Source: Gammaproteobacteria bacterium
Lineage (GTDB): Bacteria > Pseudomonadota > Gammaproteobacteria > SZUA-152
NCBI GenBank assembly: GCA_024276955.1
Contig: JAJRWE010000090.1
Span: 1-37,804 of the forward strand
Reading direction: 5' to 3'
Length of the DNA: 37,804 bases
The position numbers and the translations under genes are program-made. Positions 31,294 to 37,804 of this stretch are shown here, piece by piece (position 1 is the stretch's first letter; each line of letters begins with the position of its first letter). The notes beneath the pieces were generated by a model. It did no database searches, was not told the origin of the DNA, and saw only the letters and a list, made by a program, of their open reading frames with translations.

Positions 31294-31649
31294 GCTGCAC
31301 CTTGTTTCATTGGATTTGTGTACTGCGTCATCGCAAACGCCGTTGCAATATCCACCGCACATCCGTCGTCGCAATTCAGGCAAACATCCCCCATATTCCC
31401 GGCCTGCACCCGTTGCACCAGCGAGATATCCTCGGCACATCCCATCAGGAATAACTCTTTTGTCAGCTGCTGTATTCCCGATTGTTGCCGGCGGGACAGC
31501 TCTTTCCGCAGCTCTCGCCGTACCGGTTTACCATGCGGGTCGCCGATTTTACTGAGACGCCACAGCTGCTGTATCACGCCGGTCTGTGCGTTCACAATCC
31601 CCAGCCGGGGTTCGCCGTGTTCCAGCCATGCGTTAATCAGATAACTCAT
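31290..31649 (-). CDS. Unknown 119-residue protein coupled to hemP
   Basis: I do not recognise the family. The product begins MSYLINAWLEHGEPRLGIVN and contains a Cys motif near the end (VCLNCDDGC, CxxCxxxC) plus a cysteine in LMGCAEDIS. The region WRLSKIGDPHGKPVRRELRK is basic. It has no signal peptide or membrane helix. Its stop overlaps the hemP start by four bases. AAGGA lies nine bases before the ATG. It is the first gene of a hemP operon facing the Fur-box region, so it is probably iron-regulated. The cysteines could bind iron, heme or an Fe-S cluster; that is speculation. Confidence 0.7.
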   Translation of the reverse strand: MSYLINAWLEHGEPRLGIVNAQTGVIQQLWRLSKIGDPHGKPVRRELRKELSRRQQSGIQQLTKELFLMGCAEDISLVQRVQAGNMGDVCLNCDDGCAVDIATAFAMTQYTNPMKQGAA

Positions 31650-31764
31650 ATCATCGTGTCCTTTTTTAGCACCTTAGAAATAATTTTCTGCGCACGTTGT
31701 AGAAAAATTTTTTCGTGAAGGGACTTATCCAGTCCATCCGGGTTAGGTTTCAGGAGAACCATTT

Positions 31765-31863
31765 ATGCCCATCAATCTAAATGATAATCATTATCAGTTA
31801 AATGTCAATGCCAATCTTAATAGTTGTGATTCTCATTTACATGCGGGTCTCATCCAGTCATAA
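31765..31863 (+). CDS. Possible 32-residue leader-type peptide spanning the Fur box
   Basis: ATG 31765 has AGGAGA seven bases upstream, a good ribosome-binding site. The frame reads MPINLNDNHYQLNVNANLNS and ends at TAA 31861-31863, 270 bp before the receptor gene. It is Asn- and His-rich and overlaps the Fur box, so the reading may be a by-product of the operator. No homolog is recognised. Confidence 0.2.
   Translation: MPINLNDNHYQLNVNANLNSCDSHLHAGLIQS
31777..31795. promoter_or_regulatory. Fur box
   Basis: CTAAATGATAATCATTATC matches the 19-bp Fur consensus GATAATGATAATCATTATC at 16 of 19 positions, including the whole GATAATCATTATC palindrome. It lies between the divergent hemP operon and the receptor gene and probably represses one or both when iron is plentiful. 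Confidence 0.85.
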
Positions 31864-31999
31864 TCCCATGCAGCCAGCCAAATCAACCCGCACGGGTCAA
31901 ACAGTAGCCAGCCAGTCAACCCGCCTTTGCTCTTTGTATAGAAAGATCAGGGTGTATAGAGATAGGGCTTCAGCCAAGGCGGTTTTATCGCAAAAGTTG

Positions 32000-32032
32000 A
32001 AGCCAGAATCCGTGGCTTCTGGGCAAATGTAG
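32000..32032 (+). repeat. 33-bp hairpin repeat, copy B
   Basis: Starts AAGCCAGAATCCGTGGC. It matches 28 of 33 bases with copy A at 12542-12574. The stem CCAGAA/TTCTGG replaces CCTGAA/TTCAGG there, with both sides of one base pair changed together. It lies about 100 bp before the receptor start. Confidence 0.7.
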
Positions 32033-32043
32033 AGTGCAAGATA

Positions 32044-32064
32044 TTGATTTCACTGTGAAATCAA
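32044..32064. promoter_or_regulatory. Perfect 10-bp dyad, candidate operator
   Basis: TTGATTTCAC, one T, then GTGAAATCAA: a perfect palindrome 69 bp upstream of the receptor start. Such symmetry suits a dimeric regulator, but it could also be a hairpin in the leader mRNA. The regulator is unknown. Confidence 0.45.
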
Positions 32065-32133
32065 GGCCTGTCAGCATGCGCAGTCATGATGTTACGGAAT
32101 CCGCTGAAAACGTAAATTGAGGGAAGTGGCAAA

Positions 32134-34461
32134 GTGAAAAAATATAACAGCTTGTTTCGCGGCATATTCGCCATCGCTGCACTGGGCTTGGCGGCAATAC
32201 CGGCTGGCGCCGCAGATGATGAATCCGGCAAGAATGAGGTGGAGGCCAAGGATGAGGTGGCCGCCAAGGTCCTGGACAAGGTCATGGTCATCGGTAACCC
32301 GGCCAATATCGACGAAATGCCGGGCTCCGCCTATTCGGTTACCACCGAGGACATTCGCGAGCAAAACTACGACGACATTAACCAGGTGCTGCGCAAGGTG
32401 CCGGGTGTTTATGTACGGCAAGAAGACGGCTTCGGTTTGTTTTCCAACATTAGCCTGCGTGGCGTGGACACCACCCGCAGCGCCAAAGTGACGGTGATGG
32501 AAGACGGTGTGCTGACCGCGCCGGCCCCCTATTCCGCCCCGGCCGCCTACTACACGCCCACCATGGGCCGCATGAGCGGACTGGAGATCCTCAAGGGCTC
32601 CAGCCAGGTCAAATATGGCCCGCAGACCACCGGTGGCGTGATTAACTACCTGTCCACCCCCATCCCGCTGCAGCAGACCGCCTACCTGAAGGCCTCCTAC
32701 GGCAGCTTTGGCGATCAGCGTACCCACGGCTATTTCGGTAACACCCTCAGTACCGGTGCAGGCCAGGTAGGTTTCCTGGTGGAAGGCTACTTCCGCAAGA
32801 ACCAGGGCTACAAGACCATCGATGTAACAGACGACTTCCGTGATGGCGATAACACCGGTTTCACCAAGGCCGACCCCATGGTCAAGTTCTCCTGGGAGCC
32901 GGACACTGCCATGTACCAGCGCCTCGAATTCAAATATGGCACCTCCGAGCTGGATGCCAATGAGACCTACCTGGGCCTGAGTGAGGCCGATTTTGCGGCA
33001 GATCCCTACCGGCGCTACTCGGCTTCACGTTTCGACAACATCAAGACCAAGGAGAGACGCAGCTACCTGCGCTATGCCCTGGCACCCTCGGACGATCTGG
33101 ACGTGATCGCCACCCTGTACCAGAACACCTTTTCGCGTAACTGGTACAAGCTCAAAGATCTGCGCGATGGTGGTTGGGTCGACGACGATGGCAACCCTAC
33201 CAGCCTCAGCCTTTCTTCTGCACTGGCTGGTGCAGAGGGCGGTACTGGACTGGACTGCCTGAGGGGCGACCGGGCCTGTACCCTGCGCGTGCGCGCCAAC
33301 AACCGTGACTACGAGACCCAGGGTATTGACGTGGTGAGCTACTATCGCTTTGGTACCGGCGCGGCAGAGCATGAAATCTCCGCCGGTATCCGCTTCAACC
33401 AGGATCAGATAATCCGCTTCCAGTGGGATGACAACTATTCGCAACTGGCCACCAATGGCGCTATCGACGGCATGACCCCGGGCACCCCCGGCCGTGCGGG
33501 TGATCGGCTGCAGAAGACCGATGCCCTGGCCGTGTACCTGCAGGACACCATCAAGGTCGGCGCCTGGGGCTTTACGCCGGGCATCCGTGTTGAGCAACTG
33601 GATCAGACCTATATCGAAAACTACGCAGGCGTTAAAGCCCCGTCCGTAACCAAGACCAACACCATGAACCTGTGGGCCGCCAGCTTCGGCGTTACCTACA
33701 AATTCAACGATTCCTGGATCGGTTTCGGCAGTGTCAATCGTGGTTTCTCTCCGCCCAGCCCCAAGAGCGCCACCGGCGGTATCAATGAAGAGACCAGTCT
33801 GGCCTACGAACTGGGGGCACGTTACACCAATGCCAACCAGGCGCTGGCCGTAGAAACGGTAGCCTTCTACACCGACTTCAGCGATATGATCGCGATCGAT
33901 AATGTCGGCGGCACCGGTACCGGCACGTCCACGAATTTCGGCAAGGTGCGCAGTTATGGTCTGGAATTCTCCAGCCAGTATGACGCCGGTATCGCCAATG
34001 GCTGGACGGTCAAAAACCCCTGGTATCTGACCGCGAGCTACACCAATGCCACCCAGCAGAATGCTGCGTATGACAAGGATCCGGAGTCTATTTTCAGTTT
34101 TGGAAAGGCTGGCAACCAGGTGCCGTACATTCCTGAGCTGGTCCTCAGCCTGGGCACTGGCGTGGATTCGGGACGCTGGGGCAGCTACATCAGCGGGAGC
34201 TATGTCAGCGAGACCTTCGCCACCGCCAACAATGTCAATAACCAGGAAAATGGTGACGGCGATCCTGATTCCCGCTTTGGCAAAACCGATGCCTACTTTG
34301 TCGCCGATGTCTCCGCTTTTTACCGTATCCGCGAGGGCGTGAAACTCTTCGGCGGTGTACAGAATGTGGCCGATGCGAGCTATCTCGTCTCGCGTCAGCC
34401 GGAAGGCCCGCGCCCGGGTATGCCCCTGTTCGCCTATGCGGGCCTGGAAATGGACCTCTAA
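32134..34461 (+). CDS. TonB-dependent outer-membrane receptor, FecA-like
   Basis: A 775-residue outer-membrane transporter for an iron complex. The signal peptide is MKKYNSLFRGIFAIAALGLA with cleavage near AGA-AD. A TonB-box-like DKVMVIG is near 49-55. The plug domain follows (SAYSVTTEDIREQNYDDINQ, LRKVPGVYVRQ, ISLRGVDTTRS, VTVMEDGVLTAPAPYSAPAA, LEILKGSSQVKYGPQTTGGV). The plug is closest to FecA-type ferric dicitrate receptors, but the substrate could be another siderophore or heme. The barrel occupies the rest and ends LFAYAGLEMDL. GTG 32134 has GAGGGAAG upstream. A Fur box lies upstream, and exbB-exbD-tonB follow on the same strand and can power it. Confidence 0.93.
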   Translation: MKKYNSLFRGIFAIAALGLAAIPAGAADDESGKNEVEAKDEVAAKVLDKVMVIGNPANIDEMPGSAYSVTTEDIREQNYDDINQVLRKVPGVYVRQEDGFGLFSNISLRGVDTTRSAKVTVMEDGVLTAPAPYSAPAAYYTPTMGRMSGLEILKGSSQVKYGPQTTGGVINYLSTPIPLQQTAYLKASYGSFGDQRTHGYFGNTLSTGAGQVGFLVEGYFRKNQGYKTIDVTDDFRDGDNTGFTKADPMVKFSWEPDTAMYQRLEFKYGTSELDANETYLGLSEADFAADPYRRYSASRFDNIKTKERRSYLRYALAPSDDLDVIATLYQNTFSRNWYKLKDLRDGGWVDDDGNPTSLSLSSALAGAEGGTGLDCLRGDRACTLRVRANNRDYETQGIDVVSYYRFGTGAAEHEISAGIRFNQDQIIRFQWDDNYSQLATNGAIDGMTPGTPGRAGDRLQKTDALAVYLQDTIKVGAWGFTPGIRVEQLDQTYIENYAGVKAPSVTKTNTMNLWAASFGVTYKFNDSWIGFGSVNRGFSPPSPKSATGGINEETSLAYELGARYTNANQALAVETVAFYTDFSDMIAIDNVGGTGTGTSTNFGKVRSYGLEFSSQYDAGIANGWTVKNPWYLTASYTNATQQNAAYDKDPESIFSFGKAGNQVPYIPELVLSLGTGVDSGRWGSYISGSYVSETFATANNVNNQENGDGDPDSRFGKTDAYFVADVSAFYRIREGVKLFGGVQNVADASYLVSRQPEGPRPGMPLFAYAGLEMDL

Positions 34462-34533
34462 CCCACAGCAGTTTCGTAACCGGGTGGCGTGCCAGGAGGC
34501 GCGCTACCCATTTTTGCGTATGGAAAAATAATT

Positions 34534-35202
34534 ATGTATGACTTATTTCAACAGGGCGGGGCCGTCATGTATGTGCTCCTGCTCATGTCCGTTCTCGCCA
34601 CCGCCATTATTCTGTTGAAACTGTATCAGTTCTCCCGCAGCGGTCTGCGCCGCTCGGCATTCGTTGATGATGTCGTCTTGGCCTTGCAGCGTAATGAGAA
34701 TGGTCAGGCCCTGCAGAATCTGCAGCAGCAGAACAGCCCGGTCGCCCGAGTGCTGGAGAGCGCGGTACGTTGCGGTGCCGACCCCGCTATGTCCACCGGG
34801 GATGTCGAGGCAGAAGTAAGCCGGGTGGGTAGCGCACAGATCCGCGCCCTGGAATCCTGGCTGCGAGGCCTGTCGTCCATCGCCCACCTGAGTCCGCTGC
34901 TGGGACTGCTGGGTACGGTGACCGGCATGATTGCCGCCTTTATGAACCTCGAGGCGGCCGGTAGCCGGGTGGATCCCTCTATTCTTTCCGGTGGTATCTG
35001 GGAGGCCTTGCTCACCACCGCCTTTGGCCTCACCGTGGCGATCCCCGCCATGGCGGCTTTCTATTACCTGGAAGGCGAGGTCGATCATGTACGTGCTGAC
35101 ATGAAGGACGCCAGCATTCGGGTGCCGCGCCATTTTGGCAAGAGCCCTCATATAGGCACCCACGATGATGAGCGCATCGAGGATGAGACCCATGGAATTT
35201 GA
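34534..35202 (+). CDS. exbB: ExbB/MotA/TolQ-family proton channel
   Basis: ExbB forms the inner-membrane pentamer that, with ExbD, converts the proton gradient into energy for TonB. From ATG 34534 (MYDLFQQGGAVMYVLL) the protein has 222 residues. Three membrane helices are visible: about 10-30, 130-150 (HLSPLLGLLGTVTGMIAAF) and 165-190 (LLTTAFGLTVAIPAMAAFYY). The last two form the conserved channel domain. The in-frame start at 34489 would add 15 residues; it is less likely because the helix begins right after 34534. It starts 72 bp after the receptor and its 3' end overlaps exbD by 11 bases. Confidence 0.9.
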   Translation: MYDLFQQGGAVMYVLLLMSVLATAIILLKLYQFSRSGLRRSAFVDDVVLALQRNENGQALQNLQQQNSPVARVLESAVRCGADPAMSTGDVEAEVSRVGSAQIRALESWLRGLSSIAHLSPLLGLLGTVTGMIAAFMNLEAAGSRVDPSILSGGIWEALLTTAFGLTVAIPAMAAFYYLEGEVDHVRADMKDASIRVPRHFGKSPHIGTHDDERIEDETHGI

Positions 35203-35584
35203 AGGCCGGGCCCGCATCCATTCCCATCTGGATATCGCGCCGCTGATCGATATCGTCTTTCTGCTGTTGGTGTTTTTCATGCTCACCAGCACCTTCATGG
35301 TACCGGAGGCCATTGAGCTGGAGTTGCCGGAATCGAGCAGTGCCACGGTCACCGATATCACCCCCATTATCGTGTCGCTGGATCAAACGGGGCAGCTTGC
35401 CCTCAACGGGGAACGCATTGAACTGGAACAATTGCGCGGGGCTATCGAGCCCTTGCTGAAAACGGATGCCGCCATCACTCTGAAGAGCGATGCCCGCACC
35501 GAGGTGCAACAATTGCTCGCGGTGATGGATGAGATTCGCGCTGCCGGGGGCACCGACGTGGCCCTGGCGACGTTGCAGAAATAG
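35192..35584 (+). CDS. exbD: Biopolymer transport protein ExbD
   Basis: ExbD works with ExbB to couple proton flow to TonB movement. From ATG 35192 (MEFEGRARIHSHLDIAPLID) the product has 130 residues. The single membrane helix is about 17-37, with the proton-path aspartate D20 (APLID) at its edge. The periplasmic domain runs TPIIVSLDQTGQLALNGERI and ends VALATLQK. Starts further upstream (35165) would add a short Met-rich piece inside exbB. It overlaps the exbB end by 11 bases and is 8 bp before tonB. Confidence 0.92.
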   Translation: MEFEGRARIHSHLDIAPLIDIVFLLLVFFMLTSTFMVPEAIELELPESSSATVTDITPIIVSLDQTGQLALNGERIELEQLRGAIEPLLKTDAAITLKSDARTEVQQLLAVMDEIRAAGGTDVALATLQK

Positions 35585-35592
35585 GCGGAACC

Positions 35593-36312
35593 GTGCCCAT
35601 CACTCGCCTGCAGATGAGCGTGATGTTGGTGCTTGCCCTGGCCTTGCACGGGGCTCTGGCCCTGTGGCTTGCGCCGCCGCAAGCAAGCCTGCCGGAACCC
35701 CCTCCCGAGGTGCCGTTGCGCATCAATCTGCTGGCCATGGTGGCGGACAGCACGGTGAATGCCGCGCCGCAGCCTGCTGCACCGGTGCCGGAGCCACTTC
35801 CTGAACCTGAGCCGCTTCCTGAACCTGAGCCCGAACCGGAACCACCGCCCGAACCGAAGCCCATTCCCGACCCCGAGCCCATTCCCGAGCCGCTTCCCGA
35901 CCCCAAACCGGTGCAGGAAACACCGTCGCCCCCCGTGCCTCCGCAGGAGCCGGTTGCCGATGCATTGCCGGAAACCGTGCCGATACCGGTAGCGGAGCCG
36001 GTTAGTGCGCCGCTGGATGCCGTTGCCACCGCGCGCTACGAGCAATTGCTGGTGGCCTGGCTGGAAAAGCACAAGAAATATCCGCGCCGCGCCAAGCGGC
36101 TGCGCATCGAAGGGGGGGGGATGTTGCGGATTCGTATCGACCGCAGCGGTCAGACCCTGCAGGTCAGCCTGGATGAGCCCACCGGCAACCGTTTTCTCGA
36201 CAAGGCCGCGCTGGAGATGGCGCAACGGGCCAACCCGTTTCCGCCCATGCCGGACAATGATCCCCGCGCGGAGCTGGAATTTCGGGTTCCGGTGATGTTC
36301 CAGCTGAATTGA
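35593..36312 (+). CDS. tonB: Energy transducer TonB
   Basis: TonB spans the periplasm and pulls on outer-membrane receptors. The 239-residue product has one N-terminal helix at about 10-27 (VMLVLALALHGALALWLA). A long Pro-Glu/Pro-Lys rich rod follows at about 60-140 (for example PEPLPEPEPEPEPPPEPKP). The C-terminal domain is at about 145-239 with YPRRAKRLRIEGGG and the usual FPPMPDN...FRVPVMF end. GTG 35593 is the start. Odd feature: a run of nine G (36112-36120) encodes GGG within the C-terminal domain, a site prone to slippage. The operon order receptor-exbB-exbD-tonB is typical of iron uptake clusters. Confidence 0.92.
   Translation: MPITRLQMSVMLVLALALHGALALWLAPPQASLPEPPPEVPLRINLLAMVADSTVNAAPQPAAPVPEPLPEPEPLPEPEPEPEPPPEPKPIPDPEPIPEPLPDPKPVQETPSPPVPPQEPVADALPETVPIPVAEPVSAPLDAVATARYEQLLVAWLEKHKKYPRRAKRLRIEGGGMLRIRIDRSGQTLQVSLDEPTGNRFLDKAALEMAQRANPFPPMPDNDPRAELEFRVPVMFQLN
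36112..36120 (+). repeat. Run of nine G inside tonB
   Basis: Nine consecutive G encode Gly-Gly-Gly in the C-terminal domain of TonB. Gain or loss of one G would break the protein, so the tract could act as a phase-variation switch. It is also a typical place for sequencing error. Confidence 0.85.
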
Positions 36313-36367
36313 CGCCTTGCTTTCAGTGGGTAAGGTGTCCGCCCGGCTTGTTCAGCCCGTTATACTT

Positions 36368-36738
36368 CATGTTACGTAACTACTTACACCATGAAGAACA
36401 TGAAGTGTTGGAAGATAATAGTGAATTAGCACATCAGGTCATTGGTGCTGCCATTGATGTTCACAAGGTGCTTGGCCCAGGCTTATTGGAGACCACCTAT
36501 CAGCAATGCCTGGCACATGAATTCTCATTGAGGAAAGTTTGTTTTCAACTTGAGTGCCCACTACCGGTTGAGTACAAAGATGTTCACCTTGATTGTGGTT
36601 ATCGTATAGATTATTGGTTGAAGGCCAGATTGTATTGGCGATGAAAAGTGTAGAAACATTGCAGGGTATCAAAAGATTTGTCCTGTGAAACCTTTATGCG
36701 CTTCATGTTCTTCATGGTGTAAGTAGTTACCATGTTAC
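36368..36738. mobile_element. Element with perfect 30-bp inverted repeats and 8-bp direct repeats
   Basis: The 30 bp at 36376-36405 (ending CACCATGAAGAACATGAAG) recur exactly inverted at 36701-36730. CATGTTAC flanks both sides as a direct repeat (36368-36375 and 36731-36738), like a target-site duplication. The core holds a decayed GxxExxY gene. The inner sequence is mutated while the ends are perfect, the pattern of a MITE. The motif CACCATGAAGAACATGAAG resembles repeats often found around GxxExxY genes; this is from memory of the family. Confidence 0.75.
36369..36688 (+). pseudogene. Decayed GxxExxY-family (PDDEXK-like) gene
   Basis: GxxExxY proteins are small predicted PD-(D/E)XK nuclease-like proteins of unknown role. 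From ATG 36369 the frame reads LHHEEHEVLEDNSELAHQVI, then GAAIDVHKVLGPGLLETTY (the GxxExxY motif) and LPVEYKDVHLDCGYRID. There one T is missing near 36611-36612; in the next frame the protein continues LLVEGQIVLAMKSVETL. The expected ExK is AMK, so the catalytic Glu is lost. The text then jumps to GIKRFVL and stop at 36686-36688, missing about 35-40 residues of the usual C-terminal region. The gene is dead by frameshift, active-site change and internal deletion. Confidence 0.75.
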
Positions 36739-36956
36739 AAACCTTGTTGACATGTCAATTAAGCCATATAGGCCAAGACATGTAACAGAAATACACATAA
36801 GATACTTTTGAGCTATTCCGTTTATGCCAAAATCCAAAAATGATGGCGTTACTTGGATAAGTAATGAAAGTAGCATGCTTGCAAGCAACCAGAAAAAATA
36901 GGTGTGCAGTTTAATTTCGCGTGGAAGAAAAAAGCTCTCATTCGTATGACTGTCCG
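36739..36956. other. AT-rich region without recognised gene
   Basis: No gene recognised. A 25-codon frame at 36824 lacks a ribosome-binding site. The right end holds one arm (36923-36936) of the inverted repeat that reaches into darP. Confidence 0.5.
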
Positions 36957-36972
36957 CTAGCTTTTTTCTTCC
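36923..36972 (-). terminator. Inverted repeat across the darP 3' end
   Basis: GGAAGAAAAAAGCT (36923-36936) and AGCTTTTTTCTTCC (36959-36972) form a perfect 14-bp stem with a 22-base loop. One arm encodes the last residues of DarP. It may stop transcription of darP, but the stem is AT-rich. Confidence 0.4.
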
Positions 36973-37463
36973 ATCAACTCGCGCAGATAACGAAACAGCA
37001 GGCGCGCCGAGCGCGGCGGTTTGTTGGCCAGTTTTTCCTTGCCGGCGTTGCGCATTAGCTGGCGCAGGTATTGGCGGTCGACATCCGGGTGCTGCGCCAC
37101 CAATTCCTCCAGTACATGATCGCCTTCCTCCAGTAGCCGGTCACGCCAGCGTTCGATGCGGTGCAGCTGTGCCGCCGCCTGGCGTGATTGGCCGTGCAGG
37201 GCATCCAGCTTCTCACGAATGGGCGCGGGATCGACATTGCGCATCACTCGGCCGACGTATTGCAGCTGGCGCTTGCGTGCGCCGCGGCTGTGGATGCGCC
37301 GTGCCTCGACGATGGCGTCGTACAGACTCTCGGGTAGCTCGAATTTCTTGAATTGCTCCGCTGTCAGGTTGACCAGTTCCTCGCCCAGTTCCTGTAGGGC
37401 GTGCATGTCCCGCTTAAGCTGGGATTTGCTCTTTGGTGCTTCGTTGTCGTCATCTGTGGTCAT
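36957..37463 (-). CDS. darP: Ribosome-associated protein DarP (YjgA, DUF615)
   Basis: DarP (formerly YjgA) binds the large ribosomal subunit and acts late in 50S assembly. The 168-residue product begins MTTDDDNEAPKSKSQLKRDM; the family core has KSQLKRDMHALQELGEELVN, LYDAIVEARRIHSRGARKRQ, LQYVGRVMRNVD and the end PRSARLLFRYLRELMEEKS. All blocks are present and the protein is all-helical. ATG 37463 is chosen because it starts the acidic N-terminus; the longer frame upstream overlaps the next gene. It is 22 bp downstream of the Fe-S/FAD oxidoreductase gene on the same strand. Confidence 0.94.
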   Translation of the reverse strand: MTTDDDNEAPKSKSQLKRDMHALQELGEELVNLTAEQFKKFELPESLYDAIVEARRIHSRGARKRQLQYVGRVMRNVDPAPIREKLDALHGQSRQAAAQLHRIERWRDRLLEEGDHVLEELVAQHPDVDRQYLRQLMRNAGKEKLANKPPRSARLLFRYLRELMEEKS

Positions 37464-37485
37464 GATGATTTGTCCTGCGCTCTGA

Positions 37486-37804
37486 TTACAGCAGTACCTG
37501 CTCGATGCCGCCCTGTTTGATGCGTTCGACGAATTGTGTCTGCCAATTGTCGCCGAGCAGGCCGCGCGCCACCTCCACCACGATGTAGTCGGTTTCCAGG
37601 CCGGTGTCGTCGGCATAGCGCGACAGACCCTGCACGCAGGCCGGGCAGGAGGTGAGCATTTTTACGTTGCCGTCTTTTACCCGTGGCGCGCCGGTGAGTT
37701 GTTCGATGCCCTTTTGCAGCTCTTCCTGCTTGCGGTAGCGCAGCTGGGTGGCGATGTCCGGGCGTGACACGGCGAAGGTACCGGCCTCGCCACAGCAGCG
37801 ATCC
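37486..37804 (-). CDS. C-terminal end of an Fe-S/FAD oxidoreductase (DUF3683-like), truncated by the window
   Basis: Only the last about 106 residues are in the window; the gene enters from the right edge. The visible part includes DRCCGEAGTFAVSRPDIATQ, with the CCG motif of the cysteine-rich domain found in GlpC/lactate-oxidase type Fe-S subunits, then QLRYRKQEELQKGIEQL and a second cysteine pair in LTSCPACVQGLSRY. The end is RIKQGGIEQVLL. This matches large proteins that join an FAD-linked oxidase with an Fe-S C-terminus. The substrate cannot be told from this part. It is 22 bp upstream of darP. Confidence 0.75.
   Translation of the reverse strand, partial: DRCCGEAGTFAVSRPDIATQLRYRKQEELQKGIEQLTGAPRVKDGNVKMLTSCPACVQGLSRYADDTGLETDYIVVEVARGLLGDNWQTQFVERIKQGGIEQVLL

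Larger units (their letters stand above)
31650..32133. promoter_or_regulatory. Divergent regulatory region between the hemP operon and the TonB-dependent receptor
   Basis: No large gene is supported. It holds a strong Fur box (31777-31795), a possible second site near GATTCTCATTTAC (31829-31841), a 32-codon reading frame (31765-31863), the 33-bp hairpin repeat copy B (32000-32032) and a perfect dyad (32044-32064). Both flanking operons are iron genes. Confidence 0.7.

Overview
The window looks like a chromosomal segment of a GC-rich gammaproteobacterium. The housekeeping order leuS...lptE-holA...proA-nadD-rsfS-rlmH-maf-rng-yhdP-nit...darP matches the order known from Pseudomonas-like and Chromatiales-like genomes, and LptE, DarP, Bfd and TonB/ExbBD point the same way. 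The genus cannot be fixed from the sequence alone.

Layout. Bases 1-6580: a glutamate dehydrogenase, then on the minus strand a membrane-anchored coiled-coil protein, a probably frame-broken tiny membrane protein, a frameshifted zinc-ribbon protein (DUF1451-like) and a large SWIM-SNF2 helicase. Bases 6755-14427: leuS, lptE and holA, with an unusual insertion between leuS and lptE that carries a three-helix membrane protein and a lipoprotein with three Calx-beta domains and a beta-helix; the insertion is bounded by inverted 13-bp repeats. Bases 14504-18696: a three-gene phosphorelay (periplasmic solute-binding sensor kinase, lone receiver, receiver-kinase). Bases 19074-29374: proA, nadD, rsfS, rlmH, maf, rng, a yhdP/asmA-like gene broken by one in-frame TAG, and a nitrilase-family amidase. 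Bases 29472-36312: an iron block with bfd, two complementary bacterioferritin subunits, a small Cys-rich gene, hemP with an unknown partner, a FecA-like TonB-dependent receptor, exbB, exbD and tonB. Fur-box-like sites lie in the regulatory gaps. Bases 36369-37804: a decayed GxxExxY gene inside perfect 30-bp inverted repeats, darP, and the end of an Fe-S/FAD oxidoreductase running off the window.

How the parts work together. The iron block is coherent. The receptor is energised by ExbB-ExbD-TonB, HemP-type genes accompany heme/iron uptake, and the two bacterioferritins (one with ferroxidase ligands, one with the heme Met) store iron that Bfd helps release. The housekeeping genes cover tRNA charging, LPS export, replication, proline and NAD synthesis, and ribosome and rRNA maturation.

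The non-coding DNA is rich in structured repeats: a 272-bp MITE-like element with 29-bp terminal inverted repeats, a REP pair, CACAGAG-type inverted repeats, a cluster of three hairpins, and two copies of a 33-bp hairpin repeat that differ by a compensatory base-pair change. Several genes carry single-base lesions (two or three frameshifts and one nonsense codon). These could be real decay or sequencing/assembly errors.
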